Assembly (NCBI GenBank): GCA_016280635.1
Contig: JAEEHC010000015.1
Coordinates: forward strand, 1 to 64,000
Source of the DNA: Erysipelotrichaceae bacterium
GTDB taxonomy: Bacteria > Bacillota_I > Bacilli_A > Erysipelotrichales > Erysipelotrichaceae
Direction: 5' to 3'
Length of the DNA: 64,000 nucleotides
Shown in pieces: positions 44,322 to 54,098 of this stretch. The stretch's first letter is position 1. Every line of letters begins with the position of its first letter. Both the position numbers and the translations under genes were made by a program. A model generated the notes under the pieces. It saw nothing but the letters and a program-made list of their open reading frames with translations, did no database searches and was not told the origin of the DNA.

Positions 44322-44813
44322 TTAGTTTTCTTCAGTATTTTCAGTTGTATGTTCAGTTGTGACTTCGAACGGATTGGGTACTTCCAGATCACCGTAGCTG
44401 TCGATCGTATCCAGCAGGTTGCTGATGGATTCCCGCAGCACTCTGGTCTTTTCCTGATTCTGCTCGCTGAACTTCTTCATCGTATCGACATAGCCCTGAA
44501 CCTTAAGCATGGCTTCATCAATGATGTCGTCAGCGCTCTTCTGAGCATCAGTGATGATGTTGTTGGCTTCCAGCAGCGCCAGACGGCCGACATCATCAGC
44601 CTGCTTTTCTCTGGCCTGAAGTTCACTGACCAGAAGCTGATATCTCTTCTTGATCATGTTGAACTGGTTGTTAAGCGTTTCGATCTGATTCTGATAAAGT
44701 AATATTTTTTCATTCAGCTCACGGACATGGTACTCATACCGGTCGATCTCGTTGTCGACCTGATAGCAGTCATAGCCGCTGGTTACTAAATTGAAACGAT
44801 GATTTCCGTTCAT
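44322..44813 (-). CDS. divIVA: DivIVA domain cell-division protein
   Basis: 163-residue coiled-coil protein that marks curved membrane at septum and poles. An N-terminal DivIVA-type region (FNLVTSGYDCYQVDNEIDRYE) is followed by a long coiled coil through about residue 130, then an acidic Thr/Glu tail. The N-terminal motif is divergent from the classic FRGYDxxEVDxFLD pattern, although position in the sepF-ylmH-divIVA-ileS cluster supports the name. It begins 12 bases after ylmH. A second DivIVA-family protein, GpsB, is encoded at 25.9 kb. Confidence 0.86.
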   Translation of the reverse strand: MNGNHRFNLVTSGYDCYQVDNEIDRYEYHVRELNEKILLYQNQIETLNNQFNMIKKRYQLLVSELQAREKQADDVGRLALLEANNIITDAQKSADDIIDEAMLKVQGYVDTMKKFSEQNQEKTRVLRESISNLLDTIDSYGDLEVPNPFEVTTEHTTENTEEN

Positions 44814-44825
44814 AATATCGCTCCC

Positions 44826-45581
44826 CTACTTAAACTTTCTGATAAGGATGTTGTATTTACCACTCCTCTGGTTGGTATCAATATTATCAATTTGAAAACG
44901 ACCGAACATTCTTATCGATAATATATCATTATTATTACACACTAAAGTGCAATCTTCAATAGTTTTATAATTAACATTTACCAGACCGTGAGTGATCATC
45001 TGCTTGGCTTTTTCCCGCGATTTTCTGATGACAGCCGAGACGACACAGTCCAGTCTCAGGGCGCTGCAGACTACTCTCAGAGAGTCAAATTCAAACTGCT
45101 GAGCGGCAAAGGCAACTTCCTCAAAATCGACGTTGCATCGGGAAATCCTGGTAAGTGACTGTCTTACAGCGTATGACAGTTCGCTGACAACGTACAGATA
45201 CATCTCACCGTTTCTGACCCACATGTCACCGAATTTGTCGATGTCAAAACCCAGAGCGTGAACGCTGCCCAGCAAGTCGCGATGGGTAAGGTTTTCAAAT
45301 TTCTGATTATAGCGCCCTTTCAGACAGCAGACAAAGTCTTCAGCACAAATGTTCTGACCGATGACCAGGCGTTTTTTCAGTGCCTGATCATAACCGCCTA
45401 AAGCGGAAAATGGCGCTCTTGAGCCGATGAAACTCTCCGCCGTCTGCAGTGAATCCGGGCCCATGAAGTCCAGCGGCTGTAAAAGGCCGCTGCGCTCATA
45501 TTGACGTAAAGCGTCATCCAGACGCTTTATCAGTTCTTCATATCCGCGGTAATGCTGGAGAACGGCGCCGCTAATCGGCAT
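44826..45581 (-). CDS. ylmH: YlmH family S4-domain RNA-binding protein
   Basis: RNA-binding protein of the dcw cluster, recently tied to ribosome quality control in Bacillus. Residues about 1-80 are family-specific, then a middle fold (ISRCNVDFEE) and a C-terminal S4 domain (RLDCVVSAVIRKSREKAKQMITHGLVNVNYK). 251 residues is typical. It overlaps sepF by 11 bases, so is translationally coupled. YlmG, usually between SepF and YlmH, is absent. Confidence 0.93.
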   Translation of the reverse strand: MPISGAVLQHYRGYEELIKRLDDALRQYERSGLLQPLDFMGPDSLQTAESFIGSRAPFSALGGYDQALKKRLVIGQNICAEDFVCCLKGRYNQKFENLTHRDLLGSVHALGFDIDKFGDMWVRNGEMYLYVVSELSYAVRQSLTRISRCNVDFEEVAFAAQQFEFDSLRVVCSALRLDCVVSAVIRKSREKAKQMITHGLVNVNYKTIEDCTLVCNNNDILSIRMFGRFQIDNIDTNQRSGKYNILIRKFK

Positions 45582-45966
45582 TTTCCCAGGAGCCTACCGG
45601 CAGTTCCTTCGGAGCGAACAGGAAAACGTTGTCATCGATCTTCTGAACCGTTCCGTTGATGGCGTAAATGGTACCGGACAGAAAGTCCAGCAGTCTGGTA
45701 GCGCCGCTTTCCTGCAGCCGGTGAATGTTTACCACACAGGCTTTCTTCTGCAGCAGATAATCAGCGATCTGACGGGCATCCTCATAGCTGCGCGGTTCAT
45801 TGATGATCATCTTGGCGTTGATGCTGGAGACCGCCTCATTGCTGGGCTCCTCATAATCACTGGTGTTTCTCTCTTCTTCCTTATCATCGTTAAGGTAGGG
45901 ATCAACAAAACTCTTGGTTATCTTGTGCAGCAGCCCTTCTTTTTCCTTAGGATCTTTCTCTGTCAT
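45571..45966 (-). CDS. sepF: Cell-division protein SepF
   Basis: FtsZ-binding, membrane-anchoring division factor. The C-terminal SepF domain (residues about 55-125) shows MIINEPRSYEDARQIADYL, VVNIHRL and RLLDFLSGTIYAINGTVQKI, and FLFAP; the N-terminal GLLHKITKSFVDPYL likely forms the membrane-binding amphipathic helix. The start was changed from the track's 46014 to ATG 45966 with AAAGGAAG upstream (131 residues). Confidence 0.94.
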   Translation of the reverse strand: MTEKDPKEKEGLLHKITKSFVDPYLNDDKEEERNTSDYEEPSNEAVSSINAKMIINEPRSYEDARQIADYLLQKKACVVNIHRLQESGATRLLDFLSGTIYAINGTVQKIDDNVFLFAPKELPVGSWENAD

Positions 45967-46048
45967 ATGCTTCTTCCTTTCCTGTTTCTTCAATGATAAA
46001 TCAATAGTGTCCATGTAGTTCTTGTCTACCAGAGACTATTACTAATTA

Positions 46049-46059
46049 AGTATAGCACA
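46049..46059 (-). promoter_or_regulatory. sepF promoter (extended -10)
   Basis: Minus strand TGTGCTATACT, about 80 bases before the sepF start, the same motif as in pgsA and cvpA; -35 weak. Confidence 0.65.
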
Positions 46060-46096
46060 AAACCGCACCGGTAAATCAGATGTCAATAGCCGTTTA

Positions 46097-46126
46097 GAGA
46101 AAAGACCTGCCTAATCGACAGGTCTT
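46097..46126 (-). terminator. lon terminator
   Basis: AAGACCTG / CAGGTCTT stem with a 9-base loop and a TTCTC tail on the minus strand, 10 bases past the lon stop. Confidence 0.82.
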
Positions 46127-46135
46127 ATTAGATTT

Positions 46136-48487
46136 CTATGCCTTTGAGCGCAGGGCTTTCTTTTCGAATATCTGCTTATAGACATCATCCATCGTCTTGA
46201 CGGGGATGAAATTGATATTCTCCTTGACCACCTTGTCCACTTCATCAAGGTCCTTCAGGTTGTTTTCCGGAAGGATGATGTTATGGATGTTGCAGCGGTA
46301 AGCTGCCATGGTCTTTTCCCTTAAGCCGCCAATGGGCAGGACATTTCCTCTTAAGGTTATCTCACCGGTCATCGCCAGATCCCGGCTGACTGTCTTTCCG
46401 GTCAGTGAGGAGATGATGGCGGTGGTCAGGGTGATACCCGCAGACGGTCCGTCCTTGGGAACCGCTCCCTCAGGAGCGTGGATCTGAATGTCCTGAGTCT
46501 CAAAGATCTTGGCGTCAATGCCGTAATGCTCGGCGTTGGCCTTGACATAACCGACAGCGATGGTGGCCGATTCCTTCATGACATCACCGAGATTTCCGGT
46601 AACGATCAGTCCGCCCTTGCCGGGATAATGGGTTACCTCGATGGGCAGAATGTCACCGCCGAACTGAGTATAGGCCAATCCGGTAACAATGCCGACTTCG
46701 TCCTTTTCTTCCTTCTTGCCGTATTCATAGATCTCCTTGCCAAGCCATTCATTGATCAGCTTTCGGGTGATCTTTACGGTCTTTCTTTCGCCCTTGGCGA
46801 TGGAGAGAACCGTCTTGCGGCAAAGCTTGCCGATGCATCTCTGCAGCTGTCTGACGCCGGCTTCTCTGGTATAGAAGCGGATGATGTAAAGGATCTCTTC
46901 CTCATCCAGTTTGAACTGTGATGATTTAAGGCCGTTTTCCGTCAGTTCCTTGCGGATCAGATGTTCCAGGGCGATGTGCACCTTTTCATCTTCGGTATAG
47001 GAGCTCATCTCAATGATCTCCAGGCGGTCTTTCAGGGCTTCCGGGATCGAACTGATGTCGTTAGCGGTAGCGATGAACATGACCTTGGAGAGGTTGTACG
47101 GTTCTTCAAGATAGTTGTCAGAGAACATGGCGTTCTGTTCCGGATCAAGTACTTCCAGCATGGCGCTGGCCGGGTCGCCCTTATAATCGGCTCCCATCTT
47201 GTCCAGTTCATCGATCAGGAATACCGGGTTGATGGTTCCGGCTTTCTTCATGCCCTGAATGATCCGGCCCGGAAGAGAACCCAGATAGGTCCTACGGTGG
47301 CCTCTGATCTCGGCTTCGTCGCGTACACCGCCCAGCGAGACCTTGACGAACTTGCGGTTCAGGGCCCGGGCGATGCTCTTGGCCAGAGAAGTCTTACCGA
47401 CTCCCGGCGGTCCGTACAGACACAGGATCGGAGCATTAAGCGTTCCCGTCATGTTCTTGACGGCAATGTATTCCAGTACTCTTTCCTTGACCTTCTGAAT
47501 TCCGTAGTGGTCTTCATCCAGGATGCGGGAGATCTCGTTGATGTCGCTGCTGTCTTCGCTCTGCTGCCAGAAGGGGACCTTCTGCAGCCAGTCGAGATAG
47601 GAGCGGATGACGGCGGCTTCCGAGGACATTGCCGGCATCATTTCGTAGCGTTCGATCTCTTCCTTGGCTTTTTCCTTGATGTTATCCGGATAGGGATTGT
47701 TCATGAACCAGTCCAGCAGCGAATCAGATGAATCCGGGGAATCATATCCTTCACCCAGTTCTTCCTTGATGGCCTTCAGACGTTCACGTAAGAAGTATTC
47801 CTTCTGGGAATCATCGATGGACTCCCGGACCTTTTCGGTGATCTTGTCGTCAAGCTGCTTCATCTCCCGGTTGAGTTCAAACTGCTTCAACAGCAGCAGC
47901 AGCCTTTCGTTGACATTGACCGCTTCCAGCAGATCCTGGCGGGCGGACAGAGTCATCGGCAGAAACTGGGAAAGCTGATCGGCCAGTGTTGAGGCGTTGA
48001 CTCCGCTGGTCAGCTGGGCAAGAAACTGCTTGGGAAGAGGCTTGTTGCCTTCCGTCTGAGTCTCAAATTCCTTGATGACCCGGTGAATCAATGCCAGTTC
48101 CTGCTGGGGCTCGCCGTTGACGACGTCAACAACTGAAATGTTAGCCATGAACATGGATCCGTTTGACCACACCTCATTGGCGCGGGCACGGGCCAGGCTC
48201 TTCAGCTTGACTTTATAGATCTTGTCTTCCTTGCGGACATTGGTGATCTGGCACAGCGTACCGAACATGTACATGTCGGCAGGCTGCGGAGATTCCGTCA
48301 TGATGTCCTTCTGAGTAGTGAGCCAGACCAGCGGCTTCTTGTCGCCTTCTCTGGCAAAGTTAAGCGCGTTGATGCTGATGTCGCGGCCGACGTCAATGAT
48401 TATCTCCTGTTCCGGAAAGATAATGACGCCTCTGGTACAGATGACCGGATAATCAACATTCTGATTCATATCAGCGTATACACTCAT
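46136..48487 (-). CDS. lon: ATP-dependent protease Lon
   Basis: Cytosolic AAA+ protease for misfolded and regulatory proteins. N-terminal LON substrate domain (about 10-200), AAA module with Walker [13 protein letters not shown] (about 360) and Walker [12 protein letters not shown], then the protease domain with catalytic Ser in [14 protein letters not shown] (about 680) and Lys in [12 protein letters not shown]. 783 residues is standard. AGGAGG is 8 bases before the ATG. Lying 26 bases after tig, it is probably part of the CIRCE-controlled transcript. Confidence 0.97.
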   Translation of the reverse strand: MSVYADMNQNVDYPVICTRGVIIFPEQEIIIDVGRDISINALNFAREGDKKPLVWLTTQKDIMTESPQPADMYMFGTLCQITNVRKEDKIYKVKLKSLARARANEVWSNGSMFMANISVVDVVNGEPQQELALIHRVIKEFETQTEGNKPLPKQFLAQLTSGVNASTLADQLSQFLPMTLSARQDLLEAVNVNERLLLLLKQFELNREMKQLDDKITEKVRESIDDSQKEYFLRERLKAIKEELGEGYDSPDSSDSLLDWFMNNPYPDNIKEKAKEEIERYEMMPAMSSEAAVIRSYLDWLQKVPFWQQSEDSSDINEISRILDEDHYGIQKVKERVLEYIAVKNMTGTLNAPILCLYGPPGVGKTSLAKSIARALNRKFVKVSLGGVRDEAEIRGHRRTYLGSLPGRIIQGMKKAGTINPVFLIDELDKMGADYKGDPASAMLEVLDPEQNAMFSDNYLEEPYNLSKVMFIATANDISSIPEALKDRLEIIEMSSYTEDEKVHIALEHLIRKELTENGLKSSQFKLDEEEILYIIRFYTREAGVRQLQRCIGKLCRKTVLSIAKGERKTVKITRKLINEWLGKEIYEYGKKEEKDEVGIVTGLAYTQFGGDILPIEVTHYPGKGGLIVTGNLGDVMKESATIAVGYVKANAEHYGIDAKIFETQDIQIHAPEGAVPKDGPSAGITLTTAIISSLTGKTVSRDLAMTGEITLRGNVLPIGGLREKTMAAYRCNIHNIILPENNLKDLDEVDKVVKENINFIPVKTMDDVYKQIFEKKALRSKA

Positions 48488-48513
48488 CTCTCATACCTCC
48501 TGAGATGGAATGT

Positions 48514-49812
48514 TTACTTTTCAGCCTTTGCCTCCTTGTTTTCCTTCTTCAGGATCTCAAGAGTCTTCTGATTCTTAATGTCCTCAGAAAGCATTTCAGC
48601 TGAGATCAGTTCCTTGATCTTTTCGACTTCCATCTTGTATTTCTCACTCATGCCTTTGTATTCGGCTTCGATGTCTTCTTCGGTTACTTCAACCTTCATG
48701 TCTTCACCGATGGCTTCCAGGATCAGTCTGATTCTGACCTTCTTTTCCGCCACTTCACGCAGTGACTGACGGAACTGTTCCTTGGTCTGGCCCATGACCT
48801 GGAGATAGTTTTCCAGTTTCCAGCCATAGGATGCCATCTGAGCTTCTCTTTCTCTTAATGTTTCGTCGGTTTCCCTTTCGATCATGACTTCCGGGATCTC
48901 GATCTTGCAGCAATCGCATAAGCCGTCCAGCAGCTCATCAGTAGCCTTCTGCTCGGCTTCCTCTGTCTTCTGATCCTTCATGGCTTTCTTGATGGTCTTG
49001 GTCAGATCTTCAACGGTCTTGACATCATCGCCGAAATCATCAAGATCGGCAACGAATTCATCGTTTAGTTCCGGCAGAACCTTTTCCTTAATGCCGTTTA
49101 CCTTTACCTTGAACTCAGCATCCTTACCAGCCAGTTCCTTGGTATATTCCTTGGGGAAGGTTACCTTGATGGTCTTTTCCTCGCCGGTCTTTAAGCCGAT
49201 GAGCTGATCCTCAAATCCGGGGATGAAGGAACCTGAGCCGATCTCCAGGGGATAATCGGTTCCCTTGCCGCCCTCAAAGGCTACGCCGTCGACAAATCCT
49301 TCAAAGTCGATGACGGCGATGTCGCCCTTTCTGACGGCGCCTTCTTCTCTCAGTTCCTCAGTGGCATTACGCTGACGGAGCTGGTTGATCTGTTCGTCAA
49401 CTTCCTTCTTGGAAACGCTGACCTTGGCCGGTTTATAGGTTACGGAGCGGTAATCGCCCAGTTCAACATCCGGGTAGATCGTCAACAAAAACTTCAGGGT
49501 TACTTCTTCCTCGCTGATGTTGTCAATGTCCAGAGACGGTCTGTCGACCAGCTTGATCTCCTTATATTCTTCAAGGCCGAATTCCAGAGCCTGCTGGGCA
49601 ACGTTTTCAGCTGCCTCTACCAGGATCTCGTTCTTGTTGATGTATCTGTCCAGCATGGCTGCCGGTACATGACCCTTGCGGAAACCCGGGATCTGGATCC
49701 TGGCTGCCACTTTCTTTCTGGCCTTTTCGCGGGCATCAGTCCACTGCTGACCATCAACAGTTACCTTTAATTCGGCTTTGCCGCTTTCTTTTTTCTCATA
49801 AACTGCTTTCAT
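48514..49812 (-). CDS. tig: Trigger factor
   Basis: Ribosome-bound chaperone and prolyl isomerase receiving nascent chains. Contains the ribosome-binding N-terminal domain with signature region IPGFRKGHVPAAMLD, a central FKBP domain (GDIAVIDFEGFVDGVAFEGG to GEEKTIKV) and the helical C-terminal chaperone arms. 432 residues is normal. AAGGAG precedes the ATG. Between a TPR-like hypothetical gene and lon; the CIRCE upstream of the hypothetical would place tig under heat-shock control. Confidence 0.97.
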   Translation of the reverse strand: MKAVYEKKESGKAELKVTVDGQQWTDAREKARKKVAARIQIPGFRKGHVPAAMLDRYINKNEILVEAAENVAQQALEFGLEEYKEIKLVDRPSLDIDNISEEEVTLKFLLTIYPDVELGDYRSVTYKPAKVSVSKKEVDEQINQLRQRNATEELREEGAVRKGDIAVIDFEGFVDGVAFEGGKGTDYPLEIGSGSFIPGFEDQLIGLKTGEEKTIKVTFPKEYTKELAGKDAEFKVKVNGIKEKVLPELNDEFVADLDDFGDDVKTVEDLTKTIKKAMKDQKTEEAEQKATDELLDGLCDCCKIEIPEVMIERETDETLREREAQMASYGWKLENYLQVMGQTKEQFRQSLREVAEKKVRIRLILEAIGEDMKVEVTEEDIEAEYKGMSEKYKMEVEKIKELISAEMLSEDIKNQKTLEILKKENKEAKAEK

Positions 49813-49869
49813 ATAAATCTCCTTTTGTCGCCATAATATCTTATCACATTTGCCGCATGCGTTTCTACT

Positions 49870-50583
49870 TTAATAATGCAAATCAAGCAGCTGTGATTCC
49901 TCAACGCCCTGACTGGCCGCAAACTGTTCCCACTGCCTTTCCTCACCATAACACTGATACAGATAGCGGATGATGCTGTAGACATATACCGCCGTATCTT
50001 CTTTCTTCAAGCCATCGGGGAAGAAGTCATAGGCGAGATTGGTAGCAAGCATCTGGGCCTGCTGCAGGAAACTGGGATTCTTGTTCAAAAGTTTCTCCAG
50101 ACTTTCCAGCACCTGAAGATAGACCGGGTCAGCGCTAACCGGGCTGAGCTTTGCCGGATTGATCTGTCTTACCCGCTCAGAACTGATGAAGGTCAGGTTC
50201 TCGTCGACCTTCTGACTTATCAGTACTTCACACAGCAGCACCTTGCAGAGATGATGGATCTCAGCATCCTGCAGACACTGCTCTATTTCCGCAAGATAGT
50301 TGCGCGCATTGGCTGCCTGCAGTCCGTTAATGGCATTCATGGCCGCTTCCCCGCCCTTTTTCAGCATGGCCTGAAGTTCCTGCGGTTTGATGATGACCGC
50401 CGATTTTTCCCTGGCTGTCAGCTCTTTAAGGTCATCTCTGAACTTCATGAGTTTTTCTTCCACCTTGCCGGGTACATAGGGCATGGCCAGTTCATCATTC
50501 ACCAGCTTTTCTGCCAGCGGATAATCGCCTTTTTCCATGGCCTCTTCAATTTTGTCAATCAGATGCGTGTAATACTGTTCCAT
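49870..50583 (-). CDS. Hypothetical helical protein (possible DUF3196/TPR-like), first gene of a CIRCE operon
   Basis: 237-residue predicted all-helical cytoplasmic protein. Repeated helix pairs (GDYPLAEKLVNDELAMPYVPGKVEEKL) suggest a TPR-like fold; I recall similar proteins as DUF3196 but cannot verify this. No catalytic motif is visible. GGGAG precedes the ATG. A consensus promoter and a CIRCE element stand directly upstream, and tig follows after 57 bases. A chaperone-associated or proteostasis role is inferred from regulation and neighbours. Confidence 0.82.
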   Translation of the reverse strand: MEQYYTHLIDKIEEAMEKGDYPLAEKLVNDELAMPYVPGKVEEKLMKFRDDLKELTAREKSAVIIKPQELQAMLKKGGEAAMNAINGLQAANARNYLAEIEQCLQDAEIHHLCKVLLCEVLISQKVDENLTFISSERVRQINPAKLSPVSADPVYLQVLESLEKLLNKNPSFLQQAQMLATNLAYDFFPDGLKKEDTAVYVYSIIRYLYQCYGEERQWEQFAASQGVEESQLLDLHY

Positions 50584-50598
50584 AAGACTCCCGTAATC

Positions 50599-50626
50599 AT
50601 TATACCGAAAGAATTAGCACTGTCAA
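50599..50626 (-). promoter_or_regulatory. Consensus promoter of the hypothetical-tig-lon block
   Basis: Minus strand: TTGACA (50621-50626), 16-bp spacer, TATAAT (50599-50604); both hexamers are perfect consensus. The -35 lies between the two arms of CIRCE. Confidence 0.92.
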
Positions 50627-50640
50627 CGCTAAAGTGCTAA
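50614..50640 (-). promoter_or_regulatory. CIRCE element (HrcA operator)
   Basis: TTAGCACTG-N9-AAGTGCTAA: matches the CIRCE consensus TTAGCACTC-N9-GAGTGCTAA at 8 of 9 positions in each arm. Flanking AAGAA/TTCTT extends the dyad. HrcA bound here would block the -35 box, giving heat-inducible expression of the genes downstream. Confidence 0.93.
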
Positions 50641-50651
50641 TTCTTAATTGG

Positions 50652-51599
50652 CTATTTAACTCCTAATGTCCGGAAAAGATATTCCTTGAATTCCTTTGCC
50701 TTGAGTTTCCAGCAGACGGCGGCATTGGCCGGTTTGCCGCTGAAACCGTAGCGGTCGATCAGCATGCTGCCGTAGGAAGGCCCTTCATTGGTATCGATCT
50801 GACAATAGAAGCGCTGACAGCCCTCAATGCACTGCGGATGCAATGCCGCGGCCATGGCCGCCGGATCTGCCATGTCCAGACAATCTCGGCCGAAACGTTC
50901 CCGGTTGAGCCGCATCAGCACGCGGTTGCTATCAATGCAGAAGGCGCCTAAGGGTGAATTGGAGCGGATCTGTCCAATCTCCTTTTCATCAAGCATTGCC
51001 TCATCAAGGCAGGCGTCCCAACCCACAAAGGTCAGATCTTCGATCCCGGCTTCCAGAACGATGCGCGCCGCTTCGCCATCCTGCCAGATGTTGAATTCAG
51101 CGGCTTCACTGACATTGCCGAAGCCTAGTCCGGCGGAGCCCATTACCACTACTCTTCTGACCCTCTGGAAGGTCTGCGGCTGCAGTCTGATGGCCAGGGC
51201 GAGGTTGGTAAGCGGGCCGAGGGTAACGATGTCAATGGTCTTTTTTTCATTTTCCGCCAGCGCCTCCAGCATCTTCAATACGCCATGTCCTTCGCTTTTC
51301 TTCAGGAAACAGGGATGATAGCCCAGATCACCCATGCCGTCATAGCCGTGGGTATCTCTTGAGCCTTCCCATTTCTTCACCAGCATTTCCCCACAGCCCT
51401 GATAGACCGGCGGATAATAGCTGCCGGTCTGTTCCAGGGTGGTCAGAACATTGACCGTCGCCTGATTTACAGGAACATTGCCGGCTACCGTGGTGATCAT
51501 GATGATCTCATGGTTTTCATCATTCAGAGCCATGGCTATGGCCACAGCGTCATCAGATCCGCAGTCGGTATCGATGATCAGTTTTCTCTTTTCCTTCAT
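50652..51599 (-). CDS. Nucleoside hydrolase (IUNH family)
   Basis: Predicted N-ribohydrolase releasing base and ribose from nucleosides. N-terminal calcium-site motif DTDCGSDDA departs from the common DTDPGxDDA (Pro to Cys), with the metal-binding aspartates kept; further motifs TLGPLTNLALA, EFNIWQDGEAA and MADPAAMAAAL follow. 315 residues is full length. CAGGAGAAG precedes the ATG. Nucleoside preference, inosine-uridine or other, cannot be told. It seems transcribed alone, ending just before the CIRCE promoter. Confidence 0.91.
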   Translation of the reverse strand: MKEKRKLIIDTDCGSDDAVAIAMALNDENHEIIMITTVAGNVPVNQATVNVLTTLEQTGSYYPPVYQGCGEMLVKKWEGSRDTHGYDGMGDLGYHPCFLKKSEGHGVLKMLEALAENEKKTIDIVTLGPLTNLALAIRLQPQTFQRVRRVVVMGSAGLGFGNVSEAAEFNIWQDGEAARIVLEAGIEDLTFVGWDACLDEAMLDEKEIGQIRSNSPLGAFCIDSNRVLMRLNRERFGRDCLDMADPAAMAAALHPQCIEGCQRFYCQIDTNEGPSYGSMLIDRYGFSGKPANAAVCWKLKAKEFKEYLFRTLGVK

Positions 51600-51644
51600 A
51601 TTGCTTCTCCTGCTAAGCTAATCATATCATTTTGTTCTCTTCAT

Positions 51645-51670
51645 AAAAAACCAAAACGGCTCAGCCGTTT
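51645..51670 (-). terminator. typA terminator
   Basis: AAACGGC / GCCGTTT stem with a TGA loop and TGGTTTTTT on the minus strand, touching the typA stop codon. Confidence 0.9.
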
Positions 51671-53508
51671 CAGTTTTCTTCTTCGTTAAGCTTTTTCTTT
51701 TCCCTGAATGCCGTCTTTCTTTCCAGATCAGTCAGCCAGCGCTTTCTCAGCCGGATGGCATCGGGAGTGACTTCGACCAGTTCATCGTCGCCAATGAACT
51801 CCAGAGCGTACTCCAGGGTCAGCTGAATGGGCGGGGTCAGCAGCATCGCGTCATCATGACCGGTGCTGCGGACCGCGGTCATCGTCTTGTTCTTGGTCGG
51901 ATTGACCGGCATGTCCATGTCCTTGTTGCAGACTCCCACGATCATTCCCTCATAGACTTCCGTCTGCGGACCGATGAAGAAGGAGCCTCTTTCCTGAAGG
52001 TTGAAGATCGAATACTTCATCGCCGTACCGGTGGCGTTGGAAACCATGACGCCGTTCTGACGGGTATTGATCTCCCCCTGATAGGGTTCATAACCGTCAA
52101 AGGAACGGATCAGAATACCTTCACCCCTGGTAAAGTTGATGAAATCGGAACGGAAGCCGATCATACCCCGGGTGGAGACCCGGAAGATGATGGTCGTGTA
52201 GTTGCCGTTATTCTGAACGTCGACCATCTGGCCATTGCGCAAATTTAGCTTGGAGATCGTCGTGCCTTCATATTGCTGGGGCACTTCACAGATGACCTTT
52301 TCTACCGGTTCGCAGCGCTTGCCGTCAATGTTCTTGAAGATGACCTGCGGCTTGGAGATCGCCAGTTCATAACCTTCTCTTCTCATGTTTTCGATCAGGA
52401 TGGTCAGGCCCAGCTCACCGCGGCCGGAAACCTTGAAGGTATCAGTGGAGTCAGTAGGTTCAACGCGTAAGCCGACATTTACTTCCAGTTCCCTTTCCAG
52501 TCTTTCCTTGAGGTTGCGGGAAGTTACATACTTGCCGCTGCGGCCGGCAAAGGGAGAAGTATTGACCATGAAGTTCATTGACAGGGTCGGTTCGTCAATG
52601 TGAATCGGCGGCAGCGGATCAACGAAATCGCGGTCGCAGATGGTTTCACCAATCGAAATGTCAGGAATGCCGGCAATGATGACGATGTCGCCGCTTTGGG
52701 CTTCGCTGATGGCCTTGCGCTTGTTGCCTTCATAGTTGAACAGCTTGGTGATCGTGCAGCGCTGCTGCTTGCCGTCAGACTTGCACAGGATGACCTGTTC
52801 ATTGGTCTTCAGACGTCCCTTGTATACCCGGCCGATGCCAAGCCGGCCGATGTATTCGTCATAGGCCAGATTAGAGATCTGCATCTGCAGAGGTTCTTCA
52901 TCACGGTCAGGGTAGGGTTCGATGTATCTGATGATGGTTTCAAACAGCGGCCTGATGCCTTCATCAGGATCATCTTCATGCAGCTTGACGATGCCTTCCT
53001 TGGCAATGCCGTAGAGGATCGGGAACTCAATCTGCTGTTCATTGGCGTTCAGTTCAAAGAAGAGGTCGTAGACCAGGTTGATGACTTCCTGAATGCGGGA
53101 ATCCTTCTTGTCGATCTTGTTTATCAGCAATATCGGCCTTAAGCCCAGTTCCAGTGACTTCTGAAGGACAAAGCGGGTCTGCGGCATTGGGCCTTCCGAG
53201 GAATCGACCAGCAGGATGACGGTATCAACGGTCTTGATGATCCGTTCAACCTCACTGGAGAAATCAGCATGCCCCGGGGTGTCGACGATGTTGATCTTAT
53301 AATCCTTATAATAGACGGAACAGTTCTTGGAATAGATGGTGATGCCCCGTTCTCTTTCCAGATCATTGGAGTCCATGACCAGAACGGTGTTTTCATCAGC
53401 TGAGGAGAGGGCGCCTGACTGCTTTAAAAAGGCATCGACCAGAGTGCTCTTACCGGCATCGACATGGGCGATGACCGCCAGGTTAATGATTTTCTTCTTA
53501 TCTTCCAT
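51670..53508 (-). CDS. typA: Translational GTPase TypA/BipA
   Basis: Ribosome-associated GTPase for assembly and stress growth. G1 AHVDAGKST (residue about 14), G2 region [10 protein letters not shown]3 DTPGHADF, G4 NKIDK; then EF-G-like domains and the TypA-specific C-terminal domain. 612 residues is typical. It has a candidate TATAAT promoter (53536-53541) and its own terminator, so appears monocistronic. Confidence 0.97.
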   Translation of the reverse strand: MEDKKKIINLAVIAHVDAGKSTLVDAFLKQSGALSSADENTVLVMDSNDLERERGITIYSKNCSVYYKDYKINIVDTPGHADFSSEVERIIKTVDTVILLVDSSEGPMPQTRFVLQKSLELGLRPILLINKIDKKDSRIQEVINLVYDLFFELNANEQQIEFPILYGIAKEGIVKLHEDDPDEGIRPLFETIIRYIEPYPDRDEEPLQMQISNLAYDEYIGRLGIGRVYKGRLKTNEQVILCKSDGKQQRCTITKLFNYEGNKRKAISEAQSGDIVIIAGIPDISIGETICDRDFVDPLPPIHIDEPTLSMNFMVNTSPFAGRSGKYVTSRNLKERLERELEVNVGLRVEPTDSTDTFKVSGRGELGLTILIENMRREGYELAISKPQVIFKNIDGKRCEPVEKVICEVPQQYEGTTISKLNLRNGQMVDVQNNGNYTTIIFRVSTRGMIGFRSDFINFTRGEGILIRSFDGYEPYQGEINTRQNGVMVSNATGTAMKYSIFNLQERGSFFIGPQTEVYEGMIVGVCNKDMDMPVNPTKNKTMTAVRSTGHDDAMLLTPPIQLTLEYALEFIGDDELVEVTPDAIRLRKRWLTDLERKTAFREKKKLNEEEN

Positions 53509-53535
53509 AAAAATACACCTCTCAAAAACTTAAAC

Positions 53536-53541
53536 ATTATA
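53536..53541 (-). promoter_or_regulatory. Candidate -10 box of typA
   Basis: TATAAT on the minus strand, 27 bases before the start; no strong -35 visible. Confidence 0.55.
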
Positions 53542-53549
53542 TAACAAAT

Positions 53550-54011
53550 CTACAGATATTTTCTACTGACTTCCACTTTCCCAGCATCGCTTATTTCGAT
53601 GATGAGATAGCCAATGTCCTGCCCTGAGCGGTTATACATCAGCGAACCGGGATTCAGCAGCCTGATGCCGTCAACTTCCTCATCGCAGAAGTCGTGAGTA
53701 TGACCGAACAGCACATAAGGGCATTTGTTTTCCCGCCCGGCCCGGGCCAGGGCTTCTTCCCGGCAGTAGAAGGGATAGCGATGACCATGACACATCAGAA
53801 AACGGATGCCGTTGAACTCGCTGACCAGCTGCAGCGGCAGGTCATAGTCATAGTCATTGTTGCCCCTGAGGATGATCAGCTTGGGGAACTTATGGCGGTC
53901 GGAACAGAGATCACCGAGATGGATAAAATAATCAGCCTTTCTTTCCTTTTTTAAAACCGCGCTGACATTTTCATCATATCCGTGTGAGTCGCTCATGATT
54001 ACCAGTCTCAT
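53550..54011 (-). CDS. YfcE/MJ0936 family phosphodiesterase
   Basis: 153-residue calcineurin-like metallophosphoesterase, probably a cytoplasmic phosphodiesterase of unknown natural substrate. Metal motifs: MSDSHG, IHLGD, LRGNND, MCHGH, GHTH and LLNPGS. AGGGGGG lies close to the ATG, and a good promoter gives a very short leader of about 10 nt. It is situated between uvrC and typA, with a terminator separating it from uvrC. Confidence 0.92.
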   Translation of the reverse strand: MRLVIMSDSHGYDENVSAVLKKERKADYFIHLGDLCSDRHKFPKLIILRGNNDYDYDLPLQLVSEFNGIRFLMCHGHRYPFYCREEALARAGRENKCPYVLFGHTHDFCDEEVDGIRLLNPGSLMYNRSGQDIGYLIIEISDAGKVEVSRKYL

Positions 54012-54027
54012 AAAAAACCCCCCTGAA

Positions 54028-54056
54028 AGTATAAATTCTCATTGCCTTCTTTTCAA
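54028..54056 (-). promoter_or_regulatory. Promoter of the YfcE-like gene
   Basis: Minus strand: TTGAAA (54051-54056), 17-bp spacer, TATACT (54028-54033). Confidence 0.8.
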
Positions 54057-54068
54057 TAAAAATCCGTC

Positions 54069-54093
54069 CTGAAGAAAACGCCGTTAACGGCGT
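54069..54093 (-). terminator. uvrC terminator
   Basis: ACGCCGTTAACGGCGT palindromic hairpin followed by TTTCTTC on the minus strand, just after the uvrC stop. Confidence 0.85.
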
Positions 54094-54098
54094 CTTTC

